DNA from: Heterodera schachtii
Taxonomy: Eukaryota; Nematoda; Chromadorea; Rhabditida; Heteroderidae
Length of the DNA: 64,000 bases
NCBI GenBank assembly: GCA_023374025.1
Contig: SIJG01000073.1
Span: 403,909 to 467,908 of the forward strand
Reading direction: 5' to 3'
Positions 35,481 through 46,476 of the stretch are shown here, piece by piece. The notes beneath the pieces were generated by a model, which had not been told where the DNA came from, searched no databases, and was given only the letters and a program-made list of their open reading frames with translations. Numbering within the stretch: position 1 is the stretch's first letter; each line of letters starts with the position of its first letter. The position numbers were made by a program, and so were the translations under genes.

Positions 35481-36747
35481 TGACTAAATATTTTTTATTT
35501 TGAAAATTATTCGTTTCTTTTTTTGATGATTTGTTAAAATGTGATCTGGCGATGCTTCTGAGTGAAATGCGAGTTAAATTTCAAATCATGCCATTCTTCA
35601 GTGAATTATTTTAATATTTTATTTACAGTGTTCTTTATTTTATTCATATTTTTGCGTTGAATTAAATTGGAATATATTTGATTTTTAAATATAATTAATG
35701 TTTTATAAATTAATTCCTTGACCTCGGCAAAAATTTATATCAATTTTAGAGCCTTCATTTAAAACCTTAAAATTAATTTCAACAGATTTATTATGATATT
35801 CAATTAATACACCTTATAAAGCCTCTATATTAGGCTTTAGAAAGTTACTATTTTGATTTAGTAATATTTTAGTTTTCTTTATTCTTGTTATATTGAGCTT
35901 TTAAAAAACTTCAGTGACTTGGAATTCTTTTTTGGAATAATTATTAATGAATGTTTTTCAGAAAACATTTCCATTGTGCTAATATTAAACAGATAGATTT
36001 TCTATTTATCCTTAATTTCTTATATATTTACATTGATTTTAATTAAATTTTATTTTTCATTATATTTATTTTAATATTTGAATATTTTCATTTTAAAATA
36101 TTTCTGAAATCTGAATAATTATGAGTGGTATTTTCAACGAAAAATAAATTAATAGAATAAATTTAAAAATGTTATTATACTAGTTCAGCCAGCTGACTGA
36201 GCGTCATATATCCCATGCACTCATTTTATGATTGAGAACGCAGAATTTTTTTATTATTTCTTTTTTCGTGACGTGAACCACAACACGATATATTTTCAGA
36301 ATTGTTCTGCGCATCAGGAGGGGTCATTTCAAAAATAAGTTTTTAATTAAAAATTAAATACATTTTGCTTAATCACAATTTGTAAATTAGTTTTTTATAG
36401 ACTTTGAAATTTAAAATTGAAGAAGAATTTTACTATTTTCGAAAAATTTTTCTTAATAATCGAATTTTGACGGTCCTTCTTTTAATAGTGCACAGCCGTT
36501 TGTATAAGCATTAGTGTATTGTAGTTTCTATATTATATTTATTCTAATTATCTTAGTTTAATTAAATTTGAAAAGCATATTTATTTATTGTGTTTTTTTA
36601 ATATTTTCTTTTTATCTTTTACTTGTTTTAAAAAGTGTAATTCAAATTTTTTTATAGTTTGATTTTGACAATATTATTTTTACATTAGTCCTTAATGCTG
36701 CATCATTTTTTAATTGGTGGTGTTGCTCATGTCGTTTACTTTTTTAG

Positions 36748-36771
36748 CATAGAACTCATTACCAAAATTGT
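36748..36771 (+). CDS. Candidate 24-nt microexon with consensus splice sites
   Basis: The segment reads HRTHYQNC and is flanked by CTTTTTTAG on the left and GTAAGTG on the right, both near consensus. Its length is a multiple of three, so inclusion or skipping would keep frame. It is on the plus strand, consistent with the sense predicted from the T-rich bias. A chance co-occurrence of two strong sites 24 nt apart is possible. I cannot place the host gene. Confidence 0.35.
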
Positions 36772-37061
36772 GTAAGTGAATGAGGAGAAACCTTCCAAAA
36801 AACCATACCATTTATATTTAGTAAAATTATTTTCTTTGTTCTATAATATTTTTAAATGTTTTTTACTTTTTTCAAAATATTTCATTTAAATCACAACGCA
36901 AGAAAATCAAATGAAAATTATTCATTTTAAATTTTAAAAAATTCCATGATACATTAGCGAATATAGCATCTTTATACTTATGTATTGGATAATTGGACCC
37001 AATAATTTTTGTTATAAAAATTTTTACAAATTTAGTCCGATTATTGGTAAATATTTGCAGT

Positions 37062-37215
37062 AGGGTTAAGCCCCGACCCCAAGCCCCCCGGCCACCGACA
37101 TTTTTGGGCCTATTCTCCGCCCGACATGTCGCCTCCGAGGTCCCCGGACCCCAACTTTTTGTCCCCCCTCCCCAACCCCCGACACTAATTCGGGGAATTG
37201 GGGACTCAGAGCGTT
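37062..37215 (+). mobile_element. GC-rich transposon end, TAGGGTTAAGCCCCGA family
   Basis: Begins TAGGGTTAAGCCCCGACCCC, the same start as the remnant at 322-455, and continues with CCCC-rich words (CCCCGG, ACCCCC) to about 37215. A right terminus is not recognised. The plus-strand frame across it is a by-product of stop-poor C-rich sequence. Confidence 0.45.
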
Positions 37216-37557
37216 GTAAATAAAAAGTTAATTCAACAACGAAGGGCGGAGTGGTTGAGGTATTTGGAACAAATTTTTTTTAATAAAATTCATTAATTCC
37301 GAAAACCAAATTTCATATTTTTAGTCAAATTTCTTGATAAAATTTTAAGAAATCAGCGCGCTATTTAAAATAAGAATGGAAATTATTCGATCAAAAATGG
37401 ATTAAATATTATATTTTTCGCTTCCATTATCGAATTTAACAATTTTTTTCGGCGCATTTTTCCAAAAAATTCTGGTGAACGGACGAGGGGAGGGGGTCCG
37501 GCAGTGCCGATTGCCACAAATCTTATATTTTCTTGATAAAATAGTGACATTCTTTGT

Positions 37558-37629
37558 TTAAGAAATCAGGACCAAACGCTACAACCAAATCAGGACGAAT
37601 CTGATAAATCAGGACAGATCCGCGCCCTG
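37558..37629 (-). mobile_element. hAT right terminus with AAATCAGGAC repeats
   Basis: Read on the minus strand, the end is CAGGGCGCGGATCTGTCCTG, typical of hAT termini. Three to four AAATCAGGAC words sit just inside. The left end is not found, so this is a one-ended or truncated copy. Confidence 0.45.
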
Positions 37630-37682
37630 CTGTTGATCCACTCGCGCATCCATTCAAATTTGGATTTAATTTTAGGGCATAA

Positions 37683-37969
37683 TCAAAATTTTTTCCTAAG
37701 AGATATTACAAATTGAAAAATATTTGACAAAAAACGGCAAAATATGCAAAAAATCTGAAAATAAGTACAAAAAATGGCAAAATATGCATGAAATATGCAG
37801 AAAAACCCAAAATATGCAAAATATGCATAAAAACCCGAAATATGCAAAAATATGCAAATAAAAGTCCCGGTTTTTGTAAGCAAATACCAAAAATAAGGTG
37901 TTTTTCGTACTATTTGGACTACTTAGAATCCAGGAAAAAAAATGCATTTTCATAAAATTTACAGCCCTG
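37683..37969. mobile_element. hAT MITE right part, AAATATGCA subterminal repeats
   Basis: The right end is ACAGCCCTG, ending at 37969. The preceding AAATAAAAGTCCCGG and CCAGGAAAAAAAATGCA segments are homologous to the right end of the element at 18361-18955, but here the repeated word is AAATATGCA instead of AAATATGTA. The left boundary is unclear: TTAGGGCATAATC near 37674 may be a decayed left end. No coding capacity; frames on the minus strand are chance. Confidence 0.6.
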
Positions 37970-38264
37970 ATAATGAGGTAGGTTCTTTGTCTCTAATATT
38001 TTTTCAAATAAATGTTTGTGTAAAATTTATCAAGATTAACGGAGTGCCTGAGCACTCACTCTAATTACTTTTTTTTAATTATATAGTGAATGAGCACTCT
38101 ACGATGTTTTTTTTATTTGTTTTTTTATCGAAATTGTCTTTAATTGTGCGTCATCATCATCTTGGTCGAATTCGTTATTTTCTTATATAAATAAGATTTG
38201 ATATTAATATGATACTTAAATGATATAAATACTTGATGTTAGATCATCATCATAAAAAAGAATA

Positions 38265-38282
38265 ATATATATATATATATAT
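38265..38282. repeat. (AT)n microsatellite
   Basis: Nine AT dinucleotides in a row within a T-rich region. A small imperfect inverted repeat (GAGTGCCTGAGCACTCACT against GTGAATGAGCACTC) lies just upstream at 38041-38098. Confidence 0.8.
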
Positions 38283-38895
38283 TATTTATTTAAGCCTTTG
38301 AACTACAAATATTTTTTGTTCCTCTTATTGCTTTTTTATTATTTCGCATTTATTTTTTAAACATTTTAGCTTTTGAATTATTAAACTGTGAATTGGGTTT
38401 TAGCTTTTTTTATTAAATTTAGTGTAAAACATGTAAATTTTAATTACCAATAAATTTTATTTTGTTACAAAAAATGCACTTTTAAACAAATTAAATCACA
38501 TAGTTTTTAATTGGCTGATAGGTCGTTCCGAGGCGTACTTTAAATATGACATTGTAGGTATGTTTGCAAATTAATTATAAAATTGGCAATTAGCTACAGG
38601 TAATTAAGCATTTAATTATTTATATTAATTTTAAAAAGGTGTTGGTTTTAAGTTTATTTCATAAATATGTTTTGTTTGATAATGTAATCAAATATTTCAC
38701 CCTTCGCTTTAGATGTTAATCAAATTTGCATTTTTTAAAATCAAATGAGAATCAACTAAATTTTAATAGTATTAAATTTTAAATATATTATCTTAATATT
38801 ATTTTAGCTAAAACAAAAATTTTTTGATGAATAATCATTGTTTTGTTAACTTTTTCTTCTATTTTTTGGTTTTAATTAAAACAATAATATTAATT

Positions 38896-39027
38896 ATGTT
38901 AAATGAACTAATTATTTGTTTATTTGGGTCTTTTACAATTACCAATTGTCAAATTCTTCATGTTCGTGGAAAAGCATCATTTTCAGGAAATGATCTCGCG
39001 ACATGCGAAATTTCATTTCAAATATAA
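38896..39027 (+). CDS. Possible secreted-protein exon, weakly TTL-like
   Basis: A frame starting at an ATG reads a hydrophobic leader (MLNELIICLFGSFTITNC), then QILHVRGKASFSGNDLATCE and a stop after ISFQI. The leader followed by an HVRGKA-type strand resembles the start of nematode transthyretin-like (TTL) secreted proteins, which open with a signal peptide and a V-x-G motif. The family's usual cysteine after the glycine is missing. A TTTTCAG inside it could instead be a 3' splice site. Low confidence. Confidence 0.25.
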   Translation: MLNELIICLFGSFTITNCQILHVRGKASFSGNDLATCEISFQI

Positions 39028-39254
39028 TGATTTAAAAATATTGTATTGTTAATATACAAATATCCTGCTGCTCTTTGGTTTTGCCTAATTTGAGTTTAAA
39101 TTTATTTAGGTTTAGTTAGCTTATTTAATTTTGTTGTTTATGTTGATAATATTTTTTATTTTTGTTATGAATTTGTTTAAATTTTCAGTCCCAATTTTAT
39201 TTTTCCCATAGTTTAATTGATTTTAGTATTATCAGTAATATTCTGTTTAATTAA

Positions 39255-42200
39255 CTTTTTGGAATTTTGTCACATTTAAATATTTGTTTTTTGATTTAAT
39301 TCATTATTTATCATTTCTTATGTTATTTGCCTCACTGTTTAGCTTATTATATTTGAAATCCGGTTATTAGAAGCGGACCCGGTTTAAAGATCATGAGGAC
39401 CGACCTAGAAATAACCGCTCCCTGTTTTGTCTAAATGCCTGAACCCGTGCGATCCTTGTTTTCAGTGCCTTCGGCTTCAAATTAAAATTTTGGAAAGTTA
39501 AAAATTATTAATTCCGACTTTGATTTATTGGCGTTTGCTTTAAATTGTTTTATCAATTATAATGTAATATATGCTTTTTGTTTTTGATTTTTATTATTTT
39601 TAAAAATTGTGATATCTTTTACTCTTTAATATTTAAATTAGGTAAAAATATTAATTTTAATACAATGTTTTTCTTATGATTTAATAATGTCACCTTTAAT
39701 TATTATTTTATTTGTTATTTTTTTATAATACATGTTCCAGGCACTATGCCAACCTTCTATAGCGTTGTTAGTTCGACCATTTTCGATAATTAAAAAAATT
39801 ATTAATTTTCAATGTATTTTTAATTCATCAATTTACAGTTTATTTAATAATATTCAAATGTTTTTCATTTTCCCAAATTTTTGTTTTTTATCCTTTCTTT
39901 TTTTTGTTAATATTTTTATTTTATGTTGCTCTTTTTATATTTATTAAAAAATATTTTTATAAATGAAATTTGTTTTTAAATATTTTTGTATTTAATGGTT
40001 TGCTGTTCTTTCACAGCATTCCTGCTGATCAGTAGCGTTGCTCGGGCCAGGTTTGGCCCAGATCCATACAGTATATTTTTCAAGACTCAGACCCAACTTT
40101 TAAAAATCCAATATTTTCAATTTTTCGATTAGAATATTTTTATTTAACTTTTTTGTGCTATAATTTTTAATTTTTTTAAAAATGAATAAAATTGAAAATT
40201 AATTTTATCGTTTAAAGCTTTTTTATAAAATCCGAAAAAAATGAAATAAATACTTTTTAATTTTTGTTGCACGGGTCCGGGTATCTGATCTGGGGTCATT
40301 GACCCGGATACCGGCTTTTCCACAAGGCGAATGCAGCTCAAATATTAAATTAAAAAAGGGCTTTTTTTTATTACTCCTGTGAACTTAATCAGTTATTCTC
40401 GTAAATTCATTTTCAATTCGCTCACAGAGCGACGAATGTTATACATCAAAATTTTCATTAAGAAATTTTCAACAATTTAACCTTACCGAGACCTGTTTTT
40501 TGTGGACTCGGAAGAACCCGGCCCGGTTTTTAGCAAATATCCAAAATCCTGTGTGATCCTGTTTTCAGTGCCTACAGCTTTAAATGAAAATTTTGGTACA
40601 TTAAAATTATTAATTCCGAATTTGATTTCTTGGCATTTTGCTTTAATTGTTTTATCAATTTTAATACAAAATTTATTTTTTAATATGTATTTTAAAAAGG
40701 TGTTGAGTTTTTTACTCTTTAATATTGGTATTTGACATATATTAATTTTTATTGCAAATTGATTTTAATTGTAATTTAATTTCCCATTTAATTATGCATT
40801 TATTTAAATAAAATTACTAGTTCCATGTATGGTGTAACCCCTCTATTGCATTCGACCATTTTCGATATTTTTAAAACTATGATTAATTTGTTTCGATGTA
40901 TTTTTTATTTCAGTTAATTTACACTTTAATTTAATAATTTATGAAAATATTTCTTCATTTTCATTTGGTTTTTATAATTAAATTATTATTTTTGTTCAAA
41001 ATGATGAAAATTAAATAAGATTAATGCGTTATATTTTAGCTTTATTAATTTTATTGAAAATTAAAATACTTTTTTCAGATTTAACTGCTTTTGTTCCTTC
41101 TTTTTTTTGTTAATCTTTTTATTTTATGGTTGCTCTTTTGTATTTTGTTAAAATATTTATTATTTTAATGAACCAATGAATCTTTGTTTTTCCAATATTT
41201 TTGCATTTTAAAAGTATATTTTAGGTTATAAAAAAACATAATTAAAAAACGACTAAAACCATGAACCCCAAATTTTAATAAAATTTCTTTCGCAGAATCC
41301 CTGTTGAGTCGAAATTTGTTTTTTAAACTATCTTATCTTCTAAAAATTTTATACCGTATAAAATGGCGTTTAATTCTGTATTATTTGTTTTTTAAAGTTT
41401 TGTTTGTTTATATTTACATTCAGTTGTTTTTGGACAAATATAAGTTATTTCTTTTGGTTCTTTTGAACAACTTAATAGTTATTATATTCTTACATTTATA
41501 TTATTGTTTTTACATTAAACATTTTAATGATAAAGTTTTTACTTATATTAATTCTCGTTTTTCTTTTATTTATTTGTTTAGCTATTTCAATTTTAATCGT
41601 TCATATTAATTTATCTTTTTTCTTTTTTTTTGCTGATTATATTTAATTTTTGGCTGCTTTTTAATTAATTTTTAATTGACTTTTTTGCGCTTGAATTAGT
41701 CTGTTTTAGTATGATTTAATTATATCCCATTTATGTTATGCCCACGTTCCAAACTTTGTGCCAGCCCTCTATTCTATTGTTGGTTCGACCATTTTCGATA
41801 TTTAAAACTATGATTAATTTGTTTCGATGTATTTTTTATTTCAGTTAATTTACACTTTATTTAATAATTTATTTAAATATTTTCATTGATTTTGATTTAA
41901 ATTTTTAAAATTAATAATTACCAGAAAAAACTATAAATAATATGTTATCTTTTCTTCAAATAACGAAATTAAAATAAAGTAAGGATTTAGTTCATTTATT
42001 ATATTTATTGTTATTTCTATTTGTATATGATATTTTTAACGCATTAATGACTTATTATTTTTTGATTATTTATTTCTATTTTTATATTTACTTCCAATTG
42101 AATATAATTTATAAATCATATATTTTTCTTGTTTTTAAATTTATTTTACGAATTATTATTCGTTTTATTCAATTATATTTTTTTCTTTTTTCAATTAACG

Positions 42201-43375
42201 ACTTATCATCCGTTTCCGTCATGGAACGGGTGGATATGCCTTAGTTATATATTTGTTCTATTCTCAATAGATTATAAAACACATTAAAATATTATTATGG
42301 TATTTCTGTTAAGCAAATATTACGATAATTATTATTACTTATTATTATTTTCTTTTGTAGATGATACATATTTTCTAACTCATTAATCGATTTGATTCAT
42401 TTTTTTTAAATTAATGCATTCATTATTTTAACAATTTGATATTTCGGCCGTTGGTTTTTTGTTCTTAATTTTTCGTTTTTTAACATTTTTTAATTTTTTT
42501 CTCAATTTTCAATGTTTACAACAAAAAAATATTTCGGTGAATTTTTTTCTTAATGCAATTTAATTAATCATTTCTTATAAGAATATTTTTAATCTTTTTT
42601 GAAATTCCATAAAACACATATAATTATAAAATTATTTTTACAATTATAATGATTTATTTTAATTTTTTTATAAAGCTTTGTCTTACTTTTGCTTGCAAAG
42701 AACTCAAAAAGCATAGTTTTTCGTAAATTATTGGCAATATTTTCTTTAGTCGATGAAGCGACCATTTTTTCGTTGTGTGTATTTTTGAAATTTCTAAAGT
42801 TTATCTCTAATTTGTCAGGGGTTATTTTTGTTCTTTTTCATTTTTGTATGAAAATTTTTCCAAAAATTGTCAAAAAAAAATTACATAAAATTACCAAAAT
42901 AGCTAAAAATATGAATTTATTCAGAAATCCCCAAAATAACGATTTATACATATGACAAAAGCATTCATTATATCGAAATTTTAAAGCAAAAATACCTAGG
43001 TATTTTGATAGCAAAAGTAAAAACATAGGGAATATTTTGTAACCAAAAAAACAATAAATTTTTACCAAATGCTTAAAAGAGTAAATTTATTCAATTGTTT
43101 TTTAATTTTTCAGAAAATACTTTTAGTTTTCTATTTTTGTTCTACATTCTTCTCCATTTAGCCTCGGGATGGAACAATTTTTACTCCTTTTTCCACGCCT
43201 GATTTTAAATGTAATAACTATCTCTCATTTCTTTTTTTCTATAAAAAAATTAATTCGCTTTTTTGGAATTTAGTCACATTTAAATATTTGTTTATTGAAT
43301 TGAATTATTAATTTATATATCATTTCTTCTGTTATTTGCCTCACTGTTTAGCTCACTATATTTGAATTATTTAAA
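39255..43375 (+). repeat. Degenerate tandem duplications in the T-rich block
   Basis: Three blocks share a segment with TTCGACCATTTTCGATA, then GATTAATTTGTTTCGATGTA, then TCAGTTAATTTACACTTT (39770-39850, 40852-40930, 41787-41870). Two share TTTTCAGTGCCT...CTTT and TTAATTCCGA (39470-39600 and 40560-40680). A further pair shares GTCACATTTAAATATTTG and GTTATTTGCCTCACTGTTTA (39265-39350 and 43275-43360). Copies are diverged and indel-rich, so the duplications are old. Confidence 0.7.
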
Positions 43376-44318
43376 TATTTATTTATTTGATAATTTTATA
43401 TCCTTTTTCACTTGACGTCGCGAAAAAATTATTTCCAATCTATGATGGTTTGTTTAGTGATAGATGTTCATGAAATTATAATAATACTTTCACATTTAGT
43501 GAATTTTAGGGAAATTTTATTTCAATGATTAATGAAATATTTTTTATTTTTAAAAAATAATTTTTTATTACAATTTATTAGCATTCGAATTTTTGGCTCA
43601 AAATTTTTGTATCACTCACTTTTCACTGATTTACTGCCTTTCAATTTATTACTTTTCTTTCAATTTTATTTATTTACACTTTTTTGCTAGCAGATCTTTT
43701 GTTTTTGTGCATTAAATTCGTAAAGGGATTATTAGTCTTTATTTATCATTTAAATAAAATATACGAATAATTTGTGACTATATTTGCTGAATAATTTAAT
43801 TGTTTTTCCTTCTCGTTATCCTTATTTGTTGTCTTTTCTTTTTTATCTGTAAAGCAGTTTTATATTTTGATATTTAATCTTTTGGCAAATGTTAAGCAAT
43901 TATCTTAGCATCACATAATTTATTGAATTTTCAGCGATCCTTAAAATGGAGGGCCCTAATTTAAATTTCATTTTTTGGATTCTAAATAGGCTTCTGTTTT
44001 GGAGTTTAAATCAGATTTTTTGGCGGAACGTTCTACGCTTTCTGATGCATTCAAAGATTAGAATAAGCTTCTAGCTTTATGTTGTACAATGATCAAATTC
44101 TTGGGATCAATTGAAAGTTTAAACTCAGAATGGAGAAAATTTGGCACTTCTAACCTTTTAAACGGGTCAAATTACTAAATTTACTCAAGGATATAATAAA
44201 AATATTTTTGTCGGAGAATGGGACGGAAGACGAAACTGAAGCAATGGATTGAATAAATGAATGACAATTTACCTCTTTGCAAAGGCGCAGAGGGCGGTGG
44301 TTCAGCACAGCAGCAATT

Positions 44319-44333
44319 GGGGGGGGGGGGGGG
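44319..44333 (+). repeat. G15 homopolymer
   Basis: A run of fifteen G follows CAGCAGCAATT, in a patch of higher G+C (44.2-44.5 kb). It can form a G-quadruplex and is a likely assembly or sequencing weak point. Confidence 0.9.
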
Positions 44334-44695
44334 TCACTTTGGTTGGGTCATTTCACCAGCTAAAAGTTGGCGTCACTTTTTATTGAATTGAGTGACAGGG
44401 CAAAAAAAAAGAAATGGGAAAACTGAGGAGAAAATGAAGGTGGACATTGACATAATTAGGAAGAGAAAGAAAGCACAAAAATGAAGGCATAATTAAAGAC
44501 CAAAAGATTTATTTATTTAGATGAACTGTGCTGACATTGTCCAGCGGATTTCTTATGGGCAAAAAATACCACTGGGGAAAATAGCAAAATTTCCATTGGA
44601 AATAATTGCATAATTCCTTTTTTTAGAGATTAATTTTCATTTCAAAATTTTAATTAATGGCGCCACCCATAGAAAACTGCTGATAAAAATGAACA

Positions 44696-44901
44696 TCAAT
44701 CATTGGGTTCATTTGTGACATCATATGGAATTCGGCGTGATTCGATTTGCAACAAAAAGAAACCGACTTTTAAGCGAAATGTATGAATGCTATAGTAATC
44801 TATTATGACGTATAATACGCCGAAAGCGCAACTTGTCGGGTCCAAAAACTTTTTGAGATTTAATAGGCTAATAGATGACACTTTGACCCTTGGTTGATTT
44901 A
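44696..44901 (+). pseudogene. Decayed coding sequence upstream of the F-box-like fragment
   Basis: In a higher-GC patch, two plus-strand frames read like protein in succession: GSFVTSYGIRRDSICNKKKP (44704 onward) and MTYNTPKAQLVGSKNFLRFN, then RLIDDTLTLG up to a stop near 44900. They are in different frames with stops between, so any gene here is broken. A minus-strand frame is also open, but its composition is less protein-like. The F-box-like fragment lies 150 bp downstream on the same strand and may be part of the same locus. Identity unknown. Confidence 0.3.
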
Positions 44902-45046
44902 GGTGGCAATTGATTCAGCGACGCATAATTAAGATGCGAATAATATTTTTTATCTTTTGGCCATAATATTTTTTAGTGCCCTAAATATTTTTTATGATAA
45001 TCAAATGGAATAAAAAATGCTTTATAGCTTATTTTTCGCCTTTTAG

Positions 45047-45362
45047 CAACATTTGCAATGATGTTTGGCTGAACATTCTGCCCTTTTTTGACACTGTTCA
45101 ACTCGGTCTAAAATTGGCATTGTTTTCGCGCCGGTTTAATGCACTGGTGGACAAACATTTCGATGGCTTCACAGATTTTCTAATTTGGCGCGAATTTTAA
45201 TTGAACGCTCAGAGGATGGTAAAAATGTGCCCCATCATTTACGAGGATTACGCAACTAATGAAAAATTCAAAAATAAAAAAGGCAATTTTCTGCGCTTTC
45301 CGTTGCCAAAACATCAGTTGCCCAGCAAAATTCGCTTCAAGAAGACCAAATTAAGTAATTAA
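45047..45362 (+). pseudogene. F-box-like family fragment with in-frame stop (nematode type)
   Basis: After a TTCGCCTTTTAG acceptor the frame reads SNICNDVWLNILPFFDTVQL, then GLKLALFSRRFNALVDKHFD, like the F-box-like domain that opens a large protein family in cyst and related plant-parasitic nematodes. F-box proteins recruit substrates to SCF ubiquitin ligases. An in-frame TAA at 45198-45200 breaks it after LIWREF. The same frame then resumes with MCPIIYEDYATNEK and FLRFPLPKHQLPSKIRFKK, matching the family's usual F-P-L-P...L-P-x-K-I-R-F segment, and ends at TAA 45360-45362. The long C-terminal part is absent. Most likely a truncated pseudogene; read-through or a short intron across the stop is less likely. 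Confidence 0.65.
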
Positions 45363-45428
45363 TTAGCTTAAATTGGGACAGGCAGTAAAAGACATATCCA
45401 CTAAATACCTTCCATGATTGGTTATTAA

Positions 45429-45627
45429 TAGGGTTATAAGTTGTATGCACTAAAAAATGCCAAACACGCGCATAAAATATGCAATAAAATCCCCCAAATA
45501 TGCCCTAAAAGCCCGAAAAGGCCCCAAATATGCTTTGCCAAAAATGACCGAAATTTGCTCTAAAAACGCAAAAATGGCAAAATATGCATTTATTCTCAAA
45601 AACCCCCAAAATATACTTTTATATGGA
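45429..45627 (+). mobile_element. Truncated hAT MITE left end, AAATATGC repeats
   Basis: Starts TAGGGTTATAAGTTGTATGC, close to the end of the element at 46485, but with GCACTAAAAA instead of GGACTAAAAA after TAT. The word AAATATGC recurs five or more times up to about 45600. No right end follows. A different hAT-like terminus, CAGAGATGGCATAGAATGCC, starts at 45672 and is followed by CGATTCC words; it too is one-ended. Confidence 0.65.
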
Positions 45628-45787
45628 AATTTACCACCAGGCACATTGACATTCGTCTTTTTGGTACACAGCAGAGATGGCATAGAATGCCGATTCCAGA
45701 TTTTCGTCATTTTTTGGGTCGGATTCCGATTTCCGATTCTGAAATTTTGATAAAAATCTTAATTTTAGGAAACAGCTTTTTAGTTTC

Positions 45788-45880
45788 GTCTTTCTCTCTC
45801 TCTGTCTCTCCTTTTCTCTCTCACTGTTTCTTCTCTTTCCTTTTATTGGTCATTTTATCTCTTTCTCTGACTTCGCTGCT
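45788..45880 (+). repeat. Polypyrimidine (CTCTT) tract
   Basis: An almost pure C/T stretch (TTTCTCTCTCTCTGTCTCTC and on). A similar tract at 49670-49760 shares the motif TTTTTATCTCTTTC nearby. It may be a simple repeat or a conserved polypyrimidine element; no gene is evident next to it. Confidence 0.6.
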
Positions 45881-46017
45881 CATTATGCGTTCTATGGCAT
45901 TGTTTGGGAAAGCGACTCATTTCATCGATTAGAAATTGACAGCATTTTTTATTTAAAACACGAATTAAGAAATATTTATTTTTTTATATAAACATATTTT
46001 TTCCTAAACACATAGAA

Positions 46018-46365
46018 TTGCGACAAAACACATATCAATCGATTCCTCACGGTCTGCGATTCATGAATCCGAAGGAATTTTTGGGTAAAAAGAAATTGAC
46101 AAAAATTATGTGTCCTCAAAAACGTTTAGCCTCTTTTAACCGCCTCAGTCAAAAAAAATAGCAAAATTCGTCAAATTTCAACATTGAATTTTGGTTATTG
46201 CGCTAAAAAACCGTACACTCGACTACGGCAGCCAAGCTCTTGAGCATTTGGCCATTTCAGTCCTGGGTCTGTAACTCTTCAGGGATTGGTTTCCGCAAAA
46301 AAAATTCTTTCGGATTCTTCCATTACAGACCTAGGGCAATCGATTGGTATATATTTCGACCGTTT
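46018..46365. repeat. Imperfect palindrome with ATCCGAA arms
   Basis: The left arm (46035-46085) has ATATCAATCGATTCCTCACG then GAATCCGAAGGAATTTTT. The right arm (46290-46350) carries the inverted version (AAAAATTCTTTCGGATTCTT, then CCTAGGGCAATCGATTGGTA). A single related arm occurs at 50905-50965 (CATTCGATTCCTCTGGGGCT, then ACGAATCCGAAAGAAC). The CAATCGATTGCCCTA box resembles the core box of the foldback elements (TTCGATAGCCCTAA), suggesting a distant branch of that superfamily. Confidence 0.6.
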
Positions 46366-46476
46366 TCGGCTCTGGGCCATATGATCAATATTTACCTTTT
46401 CCTAACTTCTTTATTGACAAAGGCGATTTATATTGCTCAAAAAACCGGTAAAAATTAGAAAATATAAAATTTGCAA

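Larger units (their letters stand above)
20300..43900. other. Block of reversed A/T strand bias (top strand T-rich)
   Basis: From about 20.3-20.5 kb to about 43.9-44.1 kb, T clearly outnumbers A on the top strand, while both flanks are A-rich. T-rich sense strands are usual in nematode introns. One reading is therefore a long plus-strand transcription unit with large introns between minus-strand neighbours; replication-linked bias or an inversion are alternatives. The best splice-flanked exon candidates inside (32834-32938, 36748-36771, 22268-22320) are on the plus strand, as the reading predicts. Evidence is compositional and by eye. Confidence 0.6.

Noticed and set aside
37683..37953. Minus-strand frames of 66 and 85 codons rich in Phe/Ile/Tyr
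   Set aside because: They translate the AAATATGCA repeats of a MITE in two frames.
40030..40330. Another hAT element starting CAGTAGCGTTGCTCGGGCC
   Set aside because: The end looks hAT-like, and a CCGGGTATC/GATACCGG pair lies near 40275-40315, but no inverted terminus or target duplication was found.
41304..41609. 101-codon plus-strand frame, hydrophobic
   Set aside because: Phe/Leu/Tyr/Ile-rich readings are expected in T-rich DNA; there is no charged or structured segment and no splice context.
44696..44881. Minus-strand 61-codon gene overlapping the decayed patch
   Set aside because: Two plus-strand stretches in the same place read more like protein and share the strand of the F-box-like fragment; the minus frame has no supporting signal.
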